From: DATARH01 sp036264235
GTDB taxonomy: Bacteria > Pseudomonadota > Alphaproteobacteria > ATCC43930 > CGMCC-115725
Direction of reading: 5' to 3'
Assembly (NCBI GenBank): GCA_036264235.1
Contig: DATARH010000106.1
Coordinates: 1 to 23,398 of the forward strand
Length of the DNA: 23,398 nt
The notes under the pieces were generated by a model. It saw only the letters and a program-made list of their open reading frames with translations, searched no databases and was not told the origin of the DNA. The position numbers and the translations under genes are program-made. Positions 14,646 to 22,808 of the stretch are shown here, in pieces; the first letter of the stretch is position 1, and each line of letters starts with the position of its first letter.

Positions 14646-14774
14646 AGTGACAATCGCGCCTTCCACATCGGCCCGGGGACGCTCCCTGCGGTTCCGCTGG
14701 TGCGCGAGCTGCTGACCGTCTTCGGGTTAGCGGGGGCGCCGAATTGCGGCTTTCGCCGGGGTGACACATCAAAG
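14646..14774. other. Non-coding spacer with a degenerate dispersed repeat
   Basis: This spacer lies between convergent genes. At 14747-14766 the minus strand reads TGTCACCCCGGCGAAAGCCG, containing the small hairpin CGGC-TTTC-GCCG. It resembles one end of the GTCATCCCGGCGAAAGCCGGG-type repeats common in alphaproteobacterial genomes, here decayed. GTGACA is present as a direct repeat at both ends (14647-14652 and 14761-14766). No gene is apparent. Confidence 0.35.
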
Positions 14775-17015
14775 TCAATGCGCCAGCGGGTCGGGGCGCA
14801 GCTGGAACTCGACGACCAGCGGGCGCGACAGCGTCTCCGGCGTATTGCCCGGCGCGCCCGGCGCCGGCGCGTCGATCCCCTCGATGTGGAACGGGGTGCG
14901 GTTGCCCGAGGTCGCCCACAGCGCGCGGCCCTTCCAGCCGGCTTTCGGGTCGTCGATGCGGCCTTCCAAGCCCTTGGCGAAGAACCCCATCGGGTAGGGC
15001 ACCCGCAATTCGGCGAACTGGCCGCCGACCAGAGCGTGCAGCGAATCCGACTGGTTGCCGGTCTCGAACGGCACATTGGCGCCGAGCCCCAGGATGTTCT
15101 GCTGGTCGACCCAGACGTAATACGGGTTCTCTTCGGCGCCGGGGTCGCCCTGGAAGCCCGGTCCCGGCAGCGCATAGAAGGTGAAGCCCTCGGGGCATTT
15201 CTCGCCCTTCTCGGCGCCCGGCCCGTTCAGCGGTCCCTTGCATTTCCTGCGGTCGAAGCTGGCGAGATGGCCGCTGTCGAGCGGCAGCCAGGCGACGCCG
15301 TTGCGGTCGATATCCATGCCGCGGATGCCGAAGCCGGGCAGCGGCACCTTGTAGATCTCGGCGAGCGCCGTCTCCGGCGGGTTCGCGCCCGGCGCCAGCC
15401 GGATCACATAGCCGGGATGGCCCAGATTCGACCCCCAGATCGTCCCATCGGCCGGCGACCAGGAAATCGCATACATCGCCTGCGGGATGCGCGTGTCCTT
15501 GGCTGGGTCGGCCGGCTTGCCCGGCTCGTTCCAGCTCGCGGTGCGCTTGCCGTTGCCGACCGTGTCGACGATCAGCGGCGTCCAGCCCTGCGCCTTCGCC
15601 GCATCGCCGGTTTGCCAGAACAGCTTGGTGTTGACCCAGCCGACCACCGCGGCGTCGCCCTGCGTGTTGTTGCTGAGCCACAGCGTGTTGTTGGCGTCCT
15701 CGGCGAAGTTCAGGTGATGCGTTCCGAAGCAGGTGTCGATCGTGGTGAATTTCTGGGTCTTCGGCTCGTAGATCGTGACCTGCCGCGAGTTCTGAAAGAA
15801 TCCTTCACGCTTGAACTCCAGCGGATAGAGCTGCGCCGAACGCAGCGGCGAGCCCTTCTTGCAATAGTCCGGGATGTCGTTCGGCGGCCGGCTCTGCGCC
15901 GCCCAATAGACGCGCCCGTCCTGGTCCATCACCGAGGTGTGCGCGTTGACCTTGCTGTTCCAGACTTGCTCCATCCCCCAATAGGGTGATGGCGCCACGA
16001 CCTCGTTGGCCAGTTCCGAACCCGGCGTGCCGGGCCGCACCGGCGGCAGGATCGTCCAGTTGACGTTCTTCACCGGGTCGAGCACCGGCTGTTCGCTGCT
16101 CGACAGCTCGGTGTCGCCATAGATCGGGCCGTAGCCGTTGACGGTCGGCTTGCGCCGGTCGGTCGTGGTCAGATCATGCAGATAATGCTTCGGATCGAGC
16201 CAGTCGCGCACGGTGACGACCACATTGCGCTCGACCCCGACCGGTCGCGGCGGGCTGCGGCTCGGCAACTCGCCGGCCTTGATCCGGTCGGTCCAATCGG
16301 CCAGCGCCGCCAGCTGGCCGCCATCCGGCGTCATTAGCTCGGTGATAAAGCGCACCATGTCGTGCCCGGCCGGGCCGACCGACAGCCGGAAGGCCCAGGC
16401 GTCGTGGGACGAGTCGAATTCGCCGAGCTTCGCCGAGATCGTCCGCGTCGCGTAATTGCCGAGCTGGTGGCAGTTGCCGCAGCCGTTGGTCTTGATGAAG
16501 TTCAGCCACTGATCCTGCGTCTTGAAATTCTCCGGGATGCCGTTGCCCTTATCGCCGGTGCCGGGGAAGCGGCTCTTGTCCGGGATCTTGAGCATCGAAT
16601 ACCAATAGGCCGCCGGGTAGTACTGCGCCGCGGCGGCGAGGTTCGGGGCGACCTCGGCCTCAAGATCGAGATGCTGGCCGGGCTCGGCGTCGAGCTTCTT
16701 CGAGTCGACAAGGCCATAGCCGCGCACCCAAACGCGGTATTTCGCCTTTGGCAGGTCGGGGACAACATAGCGGCCGCGCTCGTCGGTCACCGCGATCTTC
16801 GCGAAACGGGTGCCGAGATCGCGGGTCTCGGCGATCACCCAGACGCCGGCCTCCAGTCCGAACCGGCTGGTCACGACGCCGCCGATATCGTCGCCGTCAA
16901 TCGCAACAGTTGCTGGATCGCTCTGCGGCGGCTTCGGTGCCTGCGCCAAGAGCGGCGCCGCCGCGACGATCAGTGCCGCGGCCAGGCCCGCGGCAACGAC
17001 GCGAAGTGCACGCAT
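14775..17015 (-). CDS. Exported protein: regulatory-like domain, cytochrome c, beta-propeller
   Basis: A 746-residue periplasmic protein. The ATG follows a GGAGG site, and residues 1-25 are a signal peptide. Residues about 42-120 look like a carboxypeptidase-regulatory (beta-sandwich) domain, with TDERGRYVVPDLPKAKYRV. Residues about 155-252 contain a haem c site, C179-GN-C182-H183, with M228 or M220 as possible second ligand, ending in LAALADWTDRIKAGELP. Residues about 340-640 hold repeated strands such as DQDGRVYWAAQSR, DANNTLWLSN, SPADGTIWGSN and DRNGVAWLPL, which suggest a virginiamycin-B-lyase-like beta-propeller. The C-terminal part is unassigned. The product may be a haem-containing sensor or periplasmic oxidoreductase partner. 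It is a single gene; the HIT gene ends 87 bp upstream. Confidence 0.8.
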   Translation of the reverse strand: MRALRVVAAGLAAALIVAAAPLLAQAPKPPQSDPATVAIDGDDIGGVVTSRFGLEAGVWVIAETRDLGTRFAKIAVTDERGRYVVPDLPKAKYRVWVRGYGLVDSKKLDAEPGQHLDLEAEVAPNLAAAAQYYPAAYWYSMLKIPDKSRFPGTGDKGNGIPENFKTQDQWLNFIKTNGCGNCHQLGNYATRTISAKLGEFDSSHDAWAFRLSVGPAGHDMVRFITELMTPDGGQLAALADWTDRIKAGELPSRSPPRPVGVERNVVVTVRDWLDPKHYLHDLTTTDRRKPTVNGYGPIYGDTELSSSEQPVLDPVKNVNWTILPPVRPGTPGSELANEVVAPSPYWGMEQVWNSKVNAHTSVMDQDGRVYWAAQSRPPNDIPDYCKKGSPLRSAQLYPLEFKREGFFQNSRQVTIYEPKTQKFTTIDTCFGTHHLNFAEDANNTLWLSNNTQGDAAVVGWVNTKLFWQTGDAAKAQGWTPLIVDTVGNGKRTASWNEPGKPADPAKDTRIPQAMYAISWSPADGTIWGSNLGHPGYVIRLAPGANPPETALAEIYKVPLPGFGIRGMDIDRNGVAWLPLDSGHLASFDRRKCKGPLNGPGAEKGEKCPEGFTFYALPGPGFQGDPGAEENPYYVWVDQQNILGLGANVPFETGNQSDSLHALVGGQFAELRVPYPMGFFAKGLEGRIDDPKAGWKGRALWATSGNRTPFHIEGIDAPAPGAPGNTPETLSRPLVVEFQLRPDPLAH

Positions 17016-17102
17016 CGTCTCCTCCCCCGAAGGTGGTAGGGAAATGATACGCGCCGAACCGTCCGCCGGCTCAAGCGAAATCCGCGGCGGGCTTGGATGT
17101 CA

Positions 17103-17522
17103 TCAAAGATGGGCGCGGATCCGTTCCGCCACGGCGGCGATGCGGTCGCGGTCGCCGGGCTTCAATTCCCAATTCACCTTCAGCTCATCGCCGAGCCGGC
17201 GCGGCAGCACATGCACATGGAAATGCGGCACCGATTGCGCCGCGCCGGGACCGTTCGACTGCACCAGGTTGAGCCCGTCCGGCGCCACCGCCTTGTTCAC
17301 CGCGCCAGCGATCTTCACCACCGCGCGCGACACCGCCGCGAATGCCTCCGGGTCGATGTCGAACACGGTCGGGTGGTGCGCCTTGCTGATCACCAGGCAA
17401 TGCCCGTCATGCACCGGGTTGATGTCCATAAAGGCAAGCGTCTCGCCGTCCTCGTAGAGCTTGAAGCACGGGATCTGGCCGGCGACGATCTTGCAGAAGA
17501 TACAATCGGGATCGGTTTGCAT
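17103..17522 (-). CDS. HIT-family nucleotide hydrolase
   Basis: A 139-residue histidine-triad protein. The triad PHFHVHVLPR has H100, H102 and H104. C7 and C10 near the N-terminus (CIFCKI) with H49 and the triad can bind zinc, as in HinT/Hit-like proteins. Known members cleave AMP from phosphoramidates or acyl-adenylates. It starts 9 bp after the E3 gene, behind a GAGGAG site, so it is the last gene of the bkd operon. A clean-up role for adenylated by-products is possible but unproven. No clear terminator is seen in the 87 bp that follow. Confidence 0.93.
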   Translation of the reverse strand: MQTDPDCIFCKIVAGQIPCFKLYEDGETLAFMDINPVHDGHCLVISKAHHPTVFDIDPEAFAAVSRAVVKIAGAVNKAVAPDGLNLVQSNGPGAAQSVPHFHVHVLPRRLGDELKVNWELKPGDRDRIAAVAERIRAHL

Positions 17523-17531
17523 CAGCTCTCC

Positions 17532-18935
17532 TCAAATATGCAGCGGGTGGCCGAGGCCGAGATGGGCCGCCTCGTGGAAGGCCTCACCGAGCGTCGGGTG
17601 CGCGTGGATCGTGCCGGCGAGGTCGTCGAGCACCGCGCCCATCTCGAGCGCCAGCGCGAATTCGCCGGCGAACTCGGCGATGTCGCGCCCAACCGCCTGG
17701 ACCCCCAGCACGCGCTGATCGTCGCGCCGCAACACGACCCGCACGAACCCGGCATCCTCGCCCGCCTCCAGCGTCAGCGCCCGGCCATTGGCGGCCAGCG
17801 GGAACACCGCCGTCGCAGCGTCTTGCCCGGCGGCGGCAGCCTCCTCCGGCGACAGCCCGACGGTGACGATCTCAGGATCGGTGAAGCAGATCGCCGGGAT
17901 CGCCGTCGGGGCAAACCGCCGCCGCGCGCCGGCGATGATCTCGGCGACCATCGCTCCCTGGGCAAAACCCTTATGCGCCAGCATCGGCTCGCCGACGAGG
18001 TCGCCGATCGCCCAGACATTGCGCACCGCGGTGCGGCATTGCTCGTCGACCCGGACGAACCGCCCCTCCAGGTCGAGCCCCATCGTCTCGATGCCCCAGC
18101 CGTCGATCCGCGGCCGCCGCCCGACGGTCAGCAGGATCGTGTCGGCGGCTACCGCGATCCGGCTGCCGTCCTTCAGCGTCACGGTCAGCTCGCCCTTGTC
18201 GTCGAGCCCGCCGACCCGCGCCCCGAGATGCAGCGTCACCCCGGCGCGTTCGAACCAGCGCCGGACCGGCGCCGTAAGCTGCGCGTCGTAGCGCGGCAGC
18301 ACCCGCTCTTCGGCCTCGATCACCGTCACCTCGGCGCCGAGCTTGCGGAAGGCGGTGCCAAGTTCGAGCCCGATATAGCCGGCGCCGATCACCGCCAGCC
18401 GCTTCGGCACCTCGGGCAGCGACAGCGCCTCGGTCGAGGAGATCACCTTGCCGCCGAAGTTGAGCCCCGGCAGCGCGGCCGGCTCGGAACCGGTCGCGAG
18501 GATCACATTTTCGGCGTGGATTTCGACCGTGCCCTGTGCCGTCTCTACGGTGCAGGTCTTGGCGTCGGAGAACACCGCCCAGCCCTGCAGCACCCGCACC
18601 TTGGCGCGCACTAACAAGGTCGCAACGCCGCGCACAAGACGATCGACGATGCCGTCCTTCCATCCCACGGTCCGGCCGAAATCGAGCGCCGGCGGCGCCG
18701 CGATGCGAATGCCGAGCGTGTCACCCTCGACCGCTCCGGCCACCGCGGCGAACCGGTCGGCGGCGTGGATCAGCGCCTTCGACGGGATGCAGCCGCGCAC
18801 CAGGCAGGTGCCGCCGAGCCGCCCTTCTTCGACCAGCACCGTGTCGGGGCCGAGTTGGCCCGCCCGGATCGCCGCGACATAGCCGCCAGGGCCGCCACCG
18901 ACCACGAGCACGTGCGGGCGCAGGGTCTCCGCCAT
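17532..18935 (-). CDS. lpdA: Dihydrolipoyl dehydrogenase (E3) of the Bkd complex
   Basis: A 467-residue FAD enzyme that reoxidises dihydrolipoamide with NAD+. It shows the FAD site VVGGGPGGYVAAIRAGQLG (11-29), the redox disulfide C44-LVRG-C49 (GGTCLVRGCIPSK), the NAD site GAGYIG (184-189), the second FAD contact NVWAIGDLVGEPMLAHKG, and the catalytic pair H446/E451 in HAHPTLGE. LVRG between the cysteines differs from the more common LNVG. It begins 16 bp after E2 and serves the complex encoded by this operon. The ribosome site is weak. Confidence 0.95.
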   Translation of the reverse strand: MAETLRPHVLVVGGGPGGYVAAIRAGQLGPDTVLVEEGRLGGTCLVRGCIPSKALIHAADRFAAVAGAVEGDTLGIRIAAPPALDFGRTVGWKDGIVDRLVRGVATLLVRAKVRVLQGWAVFSDAKTCTVETAQGTVEIHAENVILATGSEPAALPGLNFGGKVISSTEALSLPEVPKRLAVIGAGYIGLELGTAFRKLGAEVTVIEAEERVLPRYDAQLTAPVRRWFERAGVTLHLGARVGGLDDKGELTVTLKDGSRIAVAADTILLTVGRRPRIDGWGIETMGLDLEGRFVRVDEQCRTAVRNVWAIGDLVGEPMLAHKGFAQGAMVAEIIAGARRRFAPTAIPAICFTDPEIVTVGLSPEEAAAAGQDAATAVFPLAANGRALTLEAGEDAGFVRVVLRRDDQRVLGVQAVGRDIAEFAGEFALALEMGAVLDDLAGTIHAHPTLGEAFHEAAHLGLGHPLHI

Positions 18936-18951
18936 CGCTTAGCCTAGCCCT

Positions 18952-20268
18952 TCAGCCGATGAACAGCGTCGCCGGCTGTTCCAAATAGGCCTTGACGCGC
19001 TGGATGAACGACGCCGCCTCCCAGCCATCGACGATACGATGATCGAATGACGACGAGAGGTTAATCATCTTGCGCACCACCACCTGTCCGTCCCGCACGA
19101 CCGGCCGCTCGACGATCCGATTGACGCCGACGATCGCGACTTCCGGATAGTTGATGACCGGCGTCGCGGCGATGCCGCCGAGCGCGCCGAGGCTGGTGAC
19201 GGTGATCGTCGAGCCGGTCAGCTCCTCGCGCGTCGCCCTCCCGGCGCGCGCCGCCTCGGCGAGCCGCGCCACCTCGGCGGCGGCCTGCCACAGATCGAGC
19301 GCCTCGGCATGGTGCGCCACCGGCACCATCAGCCCGCCCTCGGTCTGAGTCGCAACGCCGATATGAACCGCCGCATGCCGGTGCAGCACGCCCTTCTGGC
19401 CGTCGAAGCGGGCGTTGACCTGCGGGTGCTCGACAACGGCGCGGGCGATCGCCCGCATCAGGAACGGCATCACCGTGAGATGCGGCCGCTCGCCGGCCTC
19501 GGCGTTGAGATGCGTCCGCAACTCCTCCAGCGCGGTGACGTCGACCTCCTCGATATACGAGAAATGCGGGATTTGCCGCTTCGAGAGCTGCAGCCGCTCG
19601 GCGATGATCCGGCGCAAGCCGGTGATCGGCACATCCTCGACGCCGTCGCGCCGCGCCAACCCGCCCGATGTGGGCGCCGGTTGCGATTGTCCGGCGGCAT
19701 AGGCATCGAGATCGTCCTGGGTGATCCGCCCGGCGGGGCCGCTGCCCGGCACAAAGCGCAGCTCAATCCCCAGATCCACCGCCCGCTTGCGCACCGCCGG
19801 CGAGGCCAGCGGCTTGCCGCCGCCCCGCCTCGGAAGGACCGGCCGGCTATCCTCGCCCGGCTCGGTCCTGCGGGTCTCGCCACCCTCTCCCGCAATGCGG
19901 GAGAGGGGAATGACCTCCGCGTCGCCCTTCTTTTCCCTCTCCCGCATTGCGGGAGAGGGGGGACTGCTCGCGGAGCGAGCGGTGGGTGAGGGTCGCGAAG
20001 CCGCTCCCGCCGCCACATTGCCCTCGCCGGCGACTTCCAGCATCGCCAGCTCCGAGCCGACCGGCCGCCGCTCGCCCGGCGCGCCGTTCAGCGCCACCAC
20101 CTTGCCGGTAGCCGGCGCCGGGATTTCGACCGTCGCCTTGTCGGTCATGATGTCGACCAGCGGGTCTTCCTCGCGGATCGTGTCGCCCACCTTGACATGC
20201 CAGGCGACGATCTCGGCTTCGGTGCCGCCCTCGCCGAGGTCTGGCATCTTGATGACGTACTGGCCCAT
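18952..20268 (-). CDS. bkdB: Branched-chain 2-oxoacid dehydrogenase E2 (dihydrolipoyl acyltransferase)
   Basis: A 438-residue core subunit. The start MGQYVIKMPDLGEG was chosen because the lipoyl domain begins there; upstream codons are not family-like. Residues 3-78 are one lipoyl domain with lipoyl-lysine K44 (MTDKATVEI). Residues about 151-192 are the E3/E1-binding domain (ASPAVRKRAVDLGIEL, GPAGRITQDDLDAYA). Residues about 210-438 are the catalytic domain, with H410 and D414 in SFDHRIVDG. The linker between lipoyl and binding domains (about 93-130) is encoded by a palindromic repeat element and reads PSPAMREREKK and LSRIAGEGGE rather than the usual Ala/Pro-rich text. One base separates its start from the stop of the small membrane protein gene. 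E1 subunits of BCKDH type identify the complex. Confidence 0.93.
   Translation of the reverse strand: MGQYVIKMPDLGEGGTEAEIVAWHVKVGDTIREEDPLVDIMTDKATVEIPAPATGKVVALNGAPGERRPVGSELAMLEVAGEGNVAAGAASRPSPTARSASSPPSPAMREREKKGDAEVIPLSRIAGEGGETRRTEPGEDSRPVLPRRGGGKPLASPAVRKRAVDLGIELRFVPGSGPAGRITQDDLDAYAAGQSQPAPTSGGLARRDGVEDVPITGLRRIIAERLQLSKRQIPHFSYIEEVDVTALEELRTHLNAEAGERPHLTVMPFLMRAIARAVVEHPQVNARFDGQKGVLHRHAAVHIGVATQTEGGLMVPVAHHAEALDLWQAAAEVARLAEAARAGRATREELTGSTITVTSLGALGGIAATPVINYPEVAIVGVNRIVERPVVRDGQVVVRKMINLSSSFDHRIVDGWEAASFIQRVKAYLEQPATLFIG
19881..19992. repeat. In-frame palindromic repeat element inside the E2 gene
   Basis: Two 25-bp palindromes, 19883-19907 and 19935-19959, each have arms CCCTCTCCCGCA and TGCGGGAGAGGG around one base (A in the first, T in the second), so they are inverted copies of each other separated by 27 bp. 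A third hairpin, GCTCGC-GGA-GCGAGC (19966-19980), and a GGGTGAGGG end follow. The combination is that of dispersed alphaproteobacterial intergenic repeats. Here it is translated as residues about 93-130 of E2 without breaking the frame. The outer limits are estimated from where E2-like sequence resumes. Confidence 0.75.
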
Positions 20269-20269
20269 C

Positions 20270-20464
20270 TCAGGTCCGAAGGTTTTGCCGGAGGCCGAAA
20301 TAGGCGAAGGCACCGGCGACGAGCAGCCCCAGCCAGCTCGCCCAGATCGGAATGCCGAGGCCGCCGATCTCGGCGCCCCAACCAAAGACAATTCGCAACA
20401 GGTGAAGCAGCGCCACGATCAGAAACAGCGCCCCGGTGACGGCGTTGTAGGTCCGCTGGTCCAC
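20270..20464 (-). CDS. Small two-helix membrane protein in the bkd operon
   Basis: A 64-residue protein with a GTG start 22 bp after the E1beta stop; its TGA is one base before the E2 ATG. It reads DQRTYNAVTGALFLIVALLH, then a GW-x-x-x-IGGLGIPIWASW loop, then a second helix LGLLVAGAFAYFGLR. Hydrophobic spans are about 9-27 and 39-57. The tight fit between E1beta and E2 and the uninterrupted frame support a real gene. I believe similar small proteins occur widely in alphaproteobacteria, but I know no function. It could tether the complex or be involved in lipid use; neither is shown. An upstream in-frame start exists inside E1beta but is less likely. Confidence 0.7.
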   Translation of the reverse strand: MDQRTYNAVTGALFLIVALLHLLRIVFGWGAEIGGLGIPIWASWLGLLVAGAFAYFGLRQNLRT

Positions 20465-20486
20465 CGGTCCCGCCCCCGCCCCGCGC

Positions 20487-21500
20487 TCAGCCTTCGAGGG
20501 CGCGGCGCAGCCCGTCCGCCACCCGCTGCGGCCCGGGGAAATAGGCCCATTCGAAGGCATGCGGATAGGGCGTGTCCCAGCCGGTCACCCGCACGATCGG
20601 GGCCTCAAGGTGATAGAAACAGTGCTCCTGCACCAGGGCCGCCAACTCGGCGCCATAGCCGCAGGTGCGGGTCGCCTCGTGCGCGATGACGCACCGGCCG
20701 GTCTTCTTCACCGAATCGACGACCGTGTCGATGTCGAGGGGCAGCAGCGAGCGCAGATCGATGATCTCGGCATCGATCCCGGTCTCCTCGACCGCCGCCA
20801 GCGCGACATGCACCATCGTCCCGTAGGCCAGCACCGTTACCGCGCCGCCCTCGCGCACCACCGCCGCCTTGCCAAGCGGCACGGTGTAGTGCCCGTCCGG
20901 CACCTCGTTCTGCGGGTGCTGCGCCCAGGAGGTGGCCGGCCGGTCGGGGTGGCCGTCGAACGGTCCGTTATAGAGCCGTTTCGGCTCGAAAAAGATCACC
21001 GGGTCGTCATCCTCGACGGCGCTGATCAGCAGCCCCTTGGCGTCATACGGGTTCGAAGGCATCACCGTCTTCAGGCCGCAGACATGGGTAAACAGCGCCT
21101 CCGGGCTTTGGCTGTGCGTCTGGCCGCCGAAGATGCCGCCGCCGCATGGCGCGCGCACGGTGATCGGCGCCCAGAATTCGCCGCCCGAGCGGTAGCGCAA
21201 TCGCGCCGCCGCCGACACCAGTTGGTCGTAGCCGGGATAGATGTAATCGGCGAACTGCACCTCAACGATCGGCCTGAGGCCGTAGGCGCCCATGCCGACC
21301 GCGGTCGCCAGCATGCCGCCTTCGGCGATCGGCGTGTCGAACACGCGTTGCTCGCCATATTTCTTCTGCAAGCCCTCGGTACAGCGGAAGACGCCGCCAT
21401 AAAACCCGACATCCTCGCCGAAGATCAGCACGTCGGGGTCGCGTCCGAGCATCACGTCGAGTCCCGAGTTGATGGCCTGCACCATCGTCATCGCTGGCAT
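20487..21500 (-). CDS. bkdA2: Branched-chain 2-oxoacid dehydrogenase E1 beta subunit
   Basis: A 337-residue subunit that, with E1alpha, decarboxylates branched-chain 2-oxoacids using thiamine diphosphate. LIFGEDVGFYGGVFRCTEGL, FDTPIAEGGM, EVQFADYIYPGYDQLVSAAA and FGGQTHSQSPEALFTHVCGL are conserved in this family. The stretch FEPKRLYNGPFDGHPDRP with a following SWAQHP and VPDGHYTVPLGKA is the Bkd rather than the pyruvate dehydrogenase pattern. It starts 4 bp after the E1alpha stop. No strong ribosome site is visible, consistent with coupling to E1alpha. Confidence 0.95.
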   Translation of the reverse strand: MPAMTMVQAINSGLDVMLGRDPDVLIFGEDVGFYGGVFRCTEGLQKKYGEQRVFDTPIAEGGMLATAVGMGAYGLRPIVEVQFADYIYPGYDQLVSAAARLRYRSGGEFWAPITVRAPCGGGIFGGQTHSQSPEALFTHVCGLKTVMPSNPYDAKGLLISAVEDDDPVIFFEPKRLYNGPFDGHPDRPATSWAQHPQNEVPDGHYTVPLGKAAVVREGGAVTVLAYGTMVHVALAAVEETGIDAEIIDLRSLLPLDIDTVVDSVKKTGRCVIAHEATRTCGYGAELAALVQEHCFYHLEAPIVRVTGWDTPYPHAFEWAYFPGPQRVADGLRRALEG

Positions 21501-21504
21501 CGCG

Positions 21505-22794
21505 CTAAACCCCGAATTCCTGCCGCTGCCGGCGCAGATGCCAGGGCATCTCCTTGAACACGTCCTCGAACATCGTCTTGGCGCTGTAATTCGGCCCCTG
21601 ATCGAGCGTGCCGTATTTCTCGGCCTCGCGGCCGGCCTCGCGCACCTCGTCGACGAGCTCGCCTTCGAGCTGTTTGTGCCGCTCCGGCGACCACTCGCCG
21701 CGCAAGGTCAGGTGCCGCGACAGGCGCGGGACCGGGTCGCCATAGGGCCAGTTCTGCCACTCGTCCTCGGGCCGGTAGCGGCTCGGGTCGTCGCTCGTCG
21801 AATGCGAGGCGGCGCGATAGGTGAACAATTCGATCAGCGTCGCGCCGTGATTGGCCCGCGCCCGCTCGGCGGCCCATTTGGTCGCGGCGTACACGGCCGG
21901 GAAGTCGTTGCCGTCGACCCGCAGGCAGGCGAGGCCGAAGCCGATCGCCCGCGCCGCGAAGGTCGCGGTCTCGCCGCCGGCGATCTCCTGATGCGAGGAG
22001 ATCGCCCACTGGTTGTTGACGACGTTCAGCACGACCGGCGCGCGGTACACCGCGGCAAAGGTCAGCGCGTGGTGGAAATCCGGTTCGGCGGTCGAGCCTT
22101 CGCCGATCCACGAGGCCGCGATCCGCCGATCGCCCTTATAGGCCGAGGCCATCGCCCAGCCGACCGCCTGCGGGTACTGGTTGCCGAGATTGCCGGCGAT
22201 CGAGAAGAACGCCGCGTCGCGCGCCGAATACAGCACCGGCAGCTGCCGGCCTTTTAGGCGGTCCCGCGCATTCGAATAGACCTGGCACATCATGTCGACG
22301 ATCGGCCAGCCGCGGCCGATCAGGATGCCCTGTTGGCGATAAGTCGGGAAGCACATGTCGTCGGGCGCCAGCGCAAAGGCCTGGCCGACCCCGATCGCCT
22401 CCTCGCCGGTGCATTTCATGTAGAACGAGGTCTTGCCCTGGCGCTGCACCCGGTACATCCGATCGTCATAGGCGCGGGTCAGCATCATCGCGCGCAAGCC
22501 GCGCCGCAGCGTTTCCGGGTCGAGTTGCGGGTCCCACGGCCCAACCGCCTTGCCGTCGTCGTCGAGGACGCGGATCAGCGAGTAGGCGAGGTGGTGCGTC
22601 TCGGTCGCGCGCACGCCGATGTCCGGCCGCTCGACGGTGCCGGCCGGCAGCCGCGGCAGATAGCTGAAATCGGGCCGCTGGCCGGGCAGCGGCTGATGCG
22701 CCGGAATGTGCAGTTTGAGGCGCGGCGTCTCGCCCTCTGCGGGATGCGGCTGGTCGGCAGAGGTGCCATCGAGAGGCGGATCGAGCGGCGGCAT
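21505..22794 (-). CDS. bkdA1: Branched-chain 2-oxoacid dehydrogenase E1 alpha subunit
   Basis: A 429-residue subunit and first gene of the operon. The ATG (MPPLDPPLDG) has an AGGGA site. LKLHIPAHQPLPGQRPDFSY (27-46) and HHLAYSLIRVLDDDGKAVGP are the N-terminal features of bacterial BkdA1. The thiamine diphosphate site is GEGSTAEPDF (231-240) with N261 in VVNNQWAIS. HSTSDDPSRYR (331-341) is the loop phosphorylated in mitochondrial homologues; no kinase is seen here. The tail MPWHLRRQRQEFGV matches Pseudomonas BkdA1 closely as I remember it. The in-frame ORF extends far upstream, but those codons overlap the transporter gene in another frame and are not family-like. The operon feeds valine, leucine and isoleucine breakdown or branched fatty-acid priming. 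Confidence 0.95.
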   Translation of the reverse strand: MPPLDPPLDGTSADQPHPAEGETPRLKLHIPAHQPLPGQRPDFSYLPRLPAGTVERPDIGVRATETHHLAYSLIRVLDDDGKAVGPWDPQLDPETLRRGLRAMMLTRAYDDRMYRVQRQGKTSFYMKCTGEEAIGVGQAFALAPDDMCFPTYRQQGILIGRGWPIVDMMCQVYSNARDRLKGRQLPVLYSARDAAFFSIAGNLGNQYPQAVGWAMASAYKGDRRIAASWIGEGSTAEPDFHHALTFAAVYRAPVVLNVVNNQWAISSHQEIAGGETATFAARAIGFGLACLRVDGNDFPAVYAATKWAAERARANHGATLIELFTYRAASHSTSDDPSRYRPEDEWQNWPYGDPVPRLSRHLTLRGEWSPERHKQLEGELVDEVREAGREAEKYGTLDQGPNYSAKTMFEDVFKEMPWHLRRQRQEFGV

Positions 22795-22808
22795 AAAAAC
22801 ATCCCTGG

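Noticed and set aside
14700..15989. Plus-strand 429-codon frame opposite the cytochrome/propeller gene
   Set aside because: Composition is skewed to Arg, Ala and Val and there are no motifs. The minus-strand gene has a signal peptide, CxxCH and a strong ribosome site.
17097..18614. Plus-strand 505-codon frame across HIT and E3 genes
   Set aside because: It runs through two well-defined minus-strand genes and their spacer, with Arg/His-rich text and no domain.
18952..21500. Pyruvate dehydrogenase complex
   Set aside because: E1alpha and E1beta have Bkd-specific segments (the LKLHIP region and the YNGPFDGH region), unlike the pyruvate dehydrogenase subunits.
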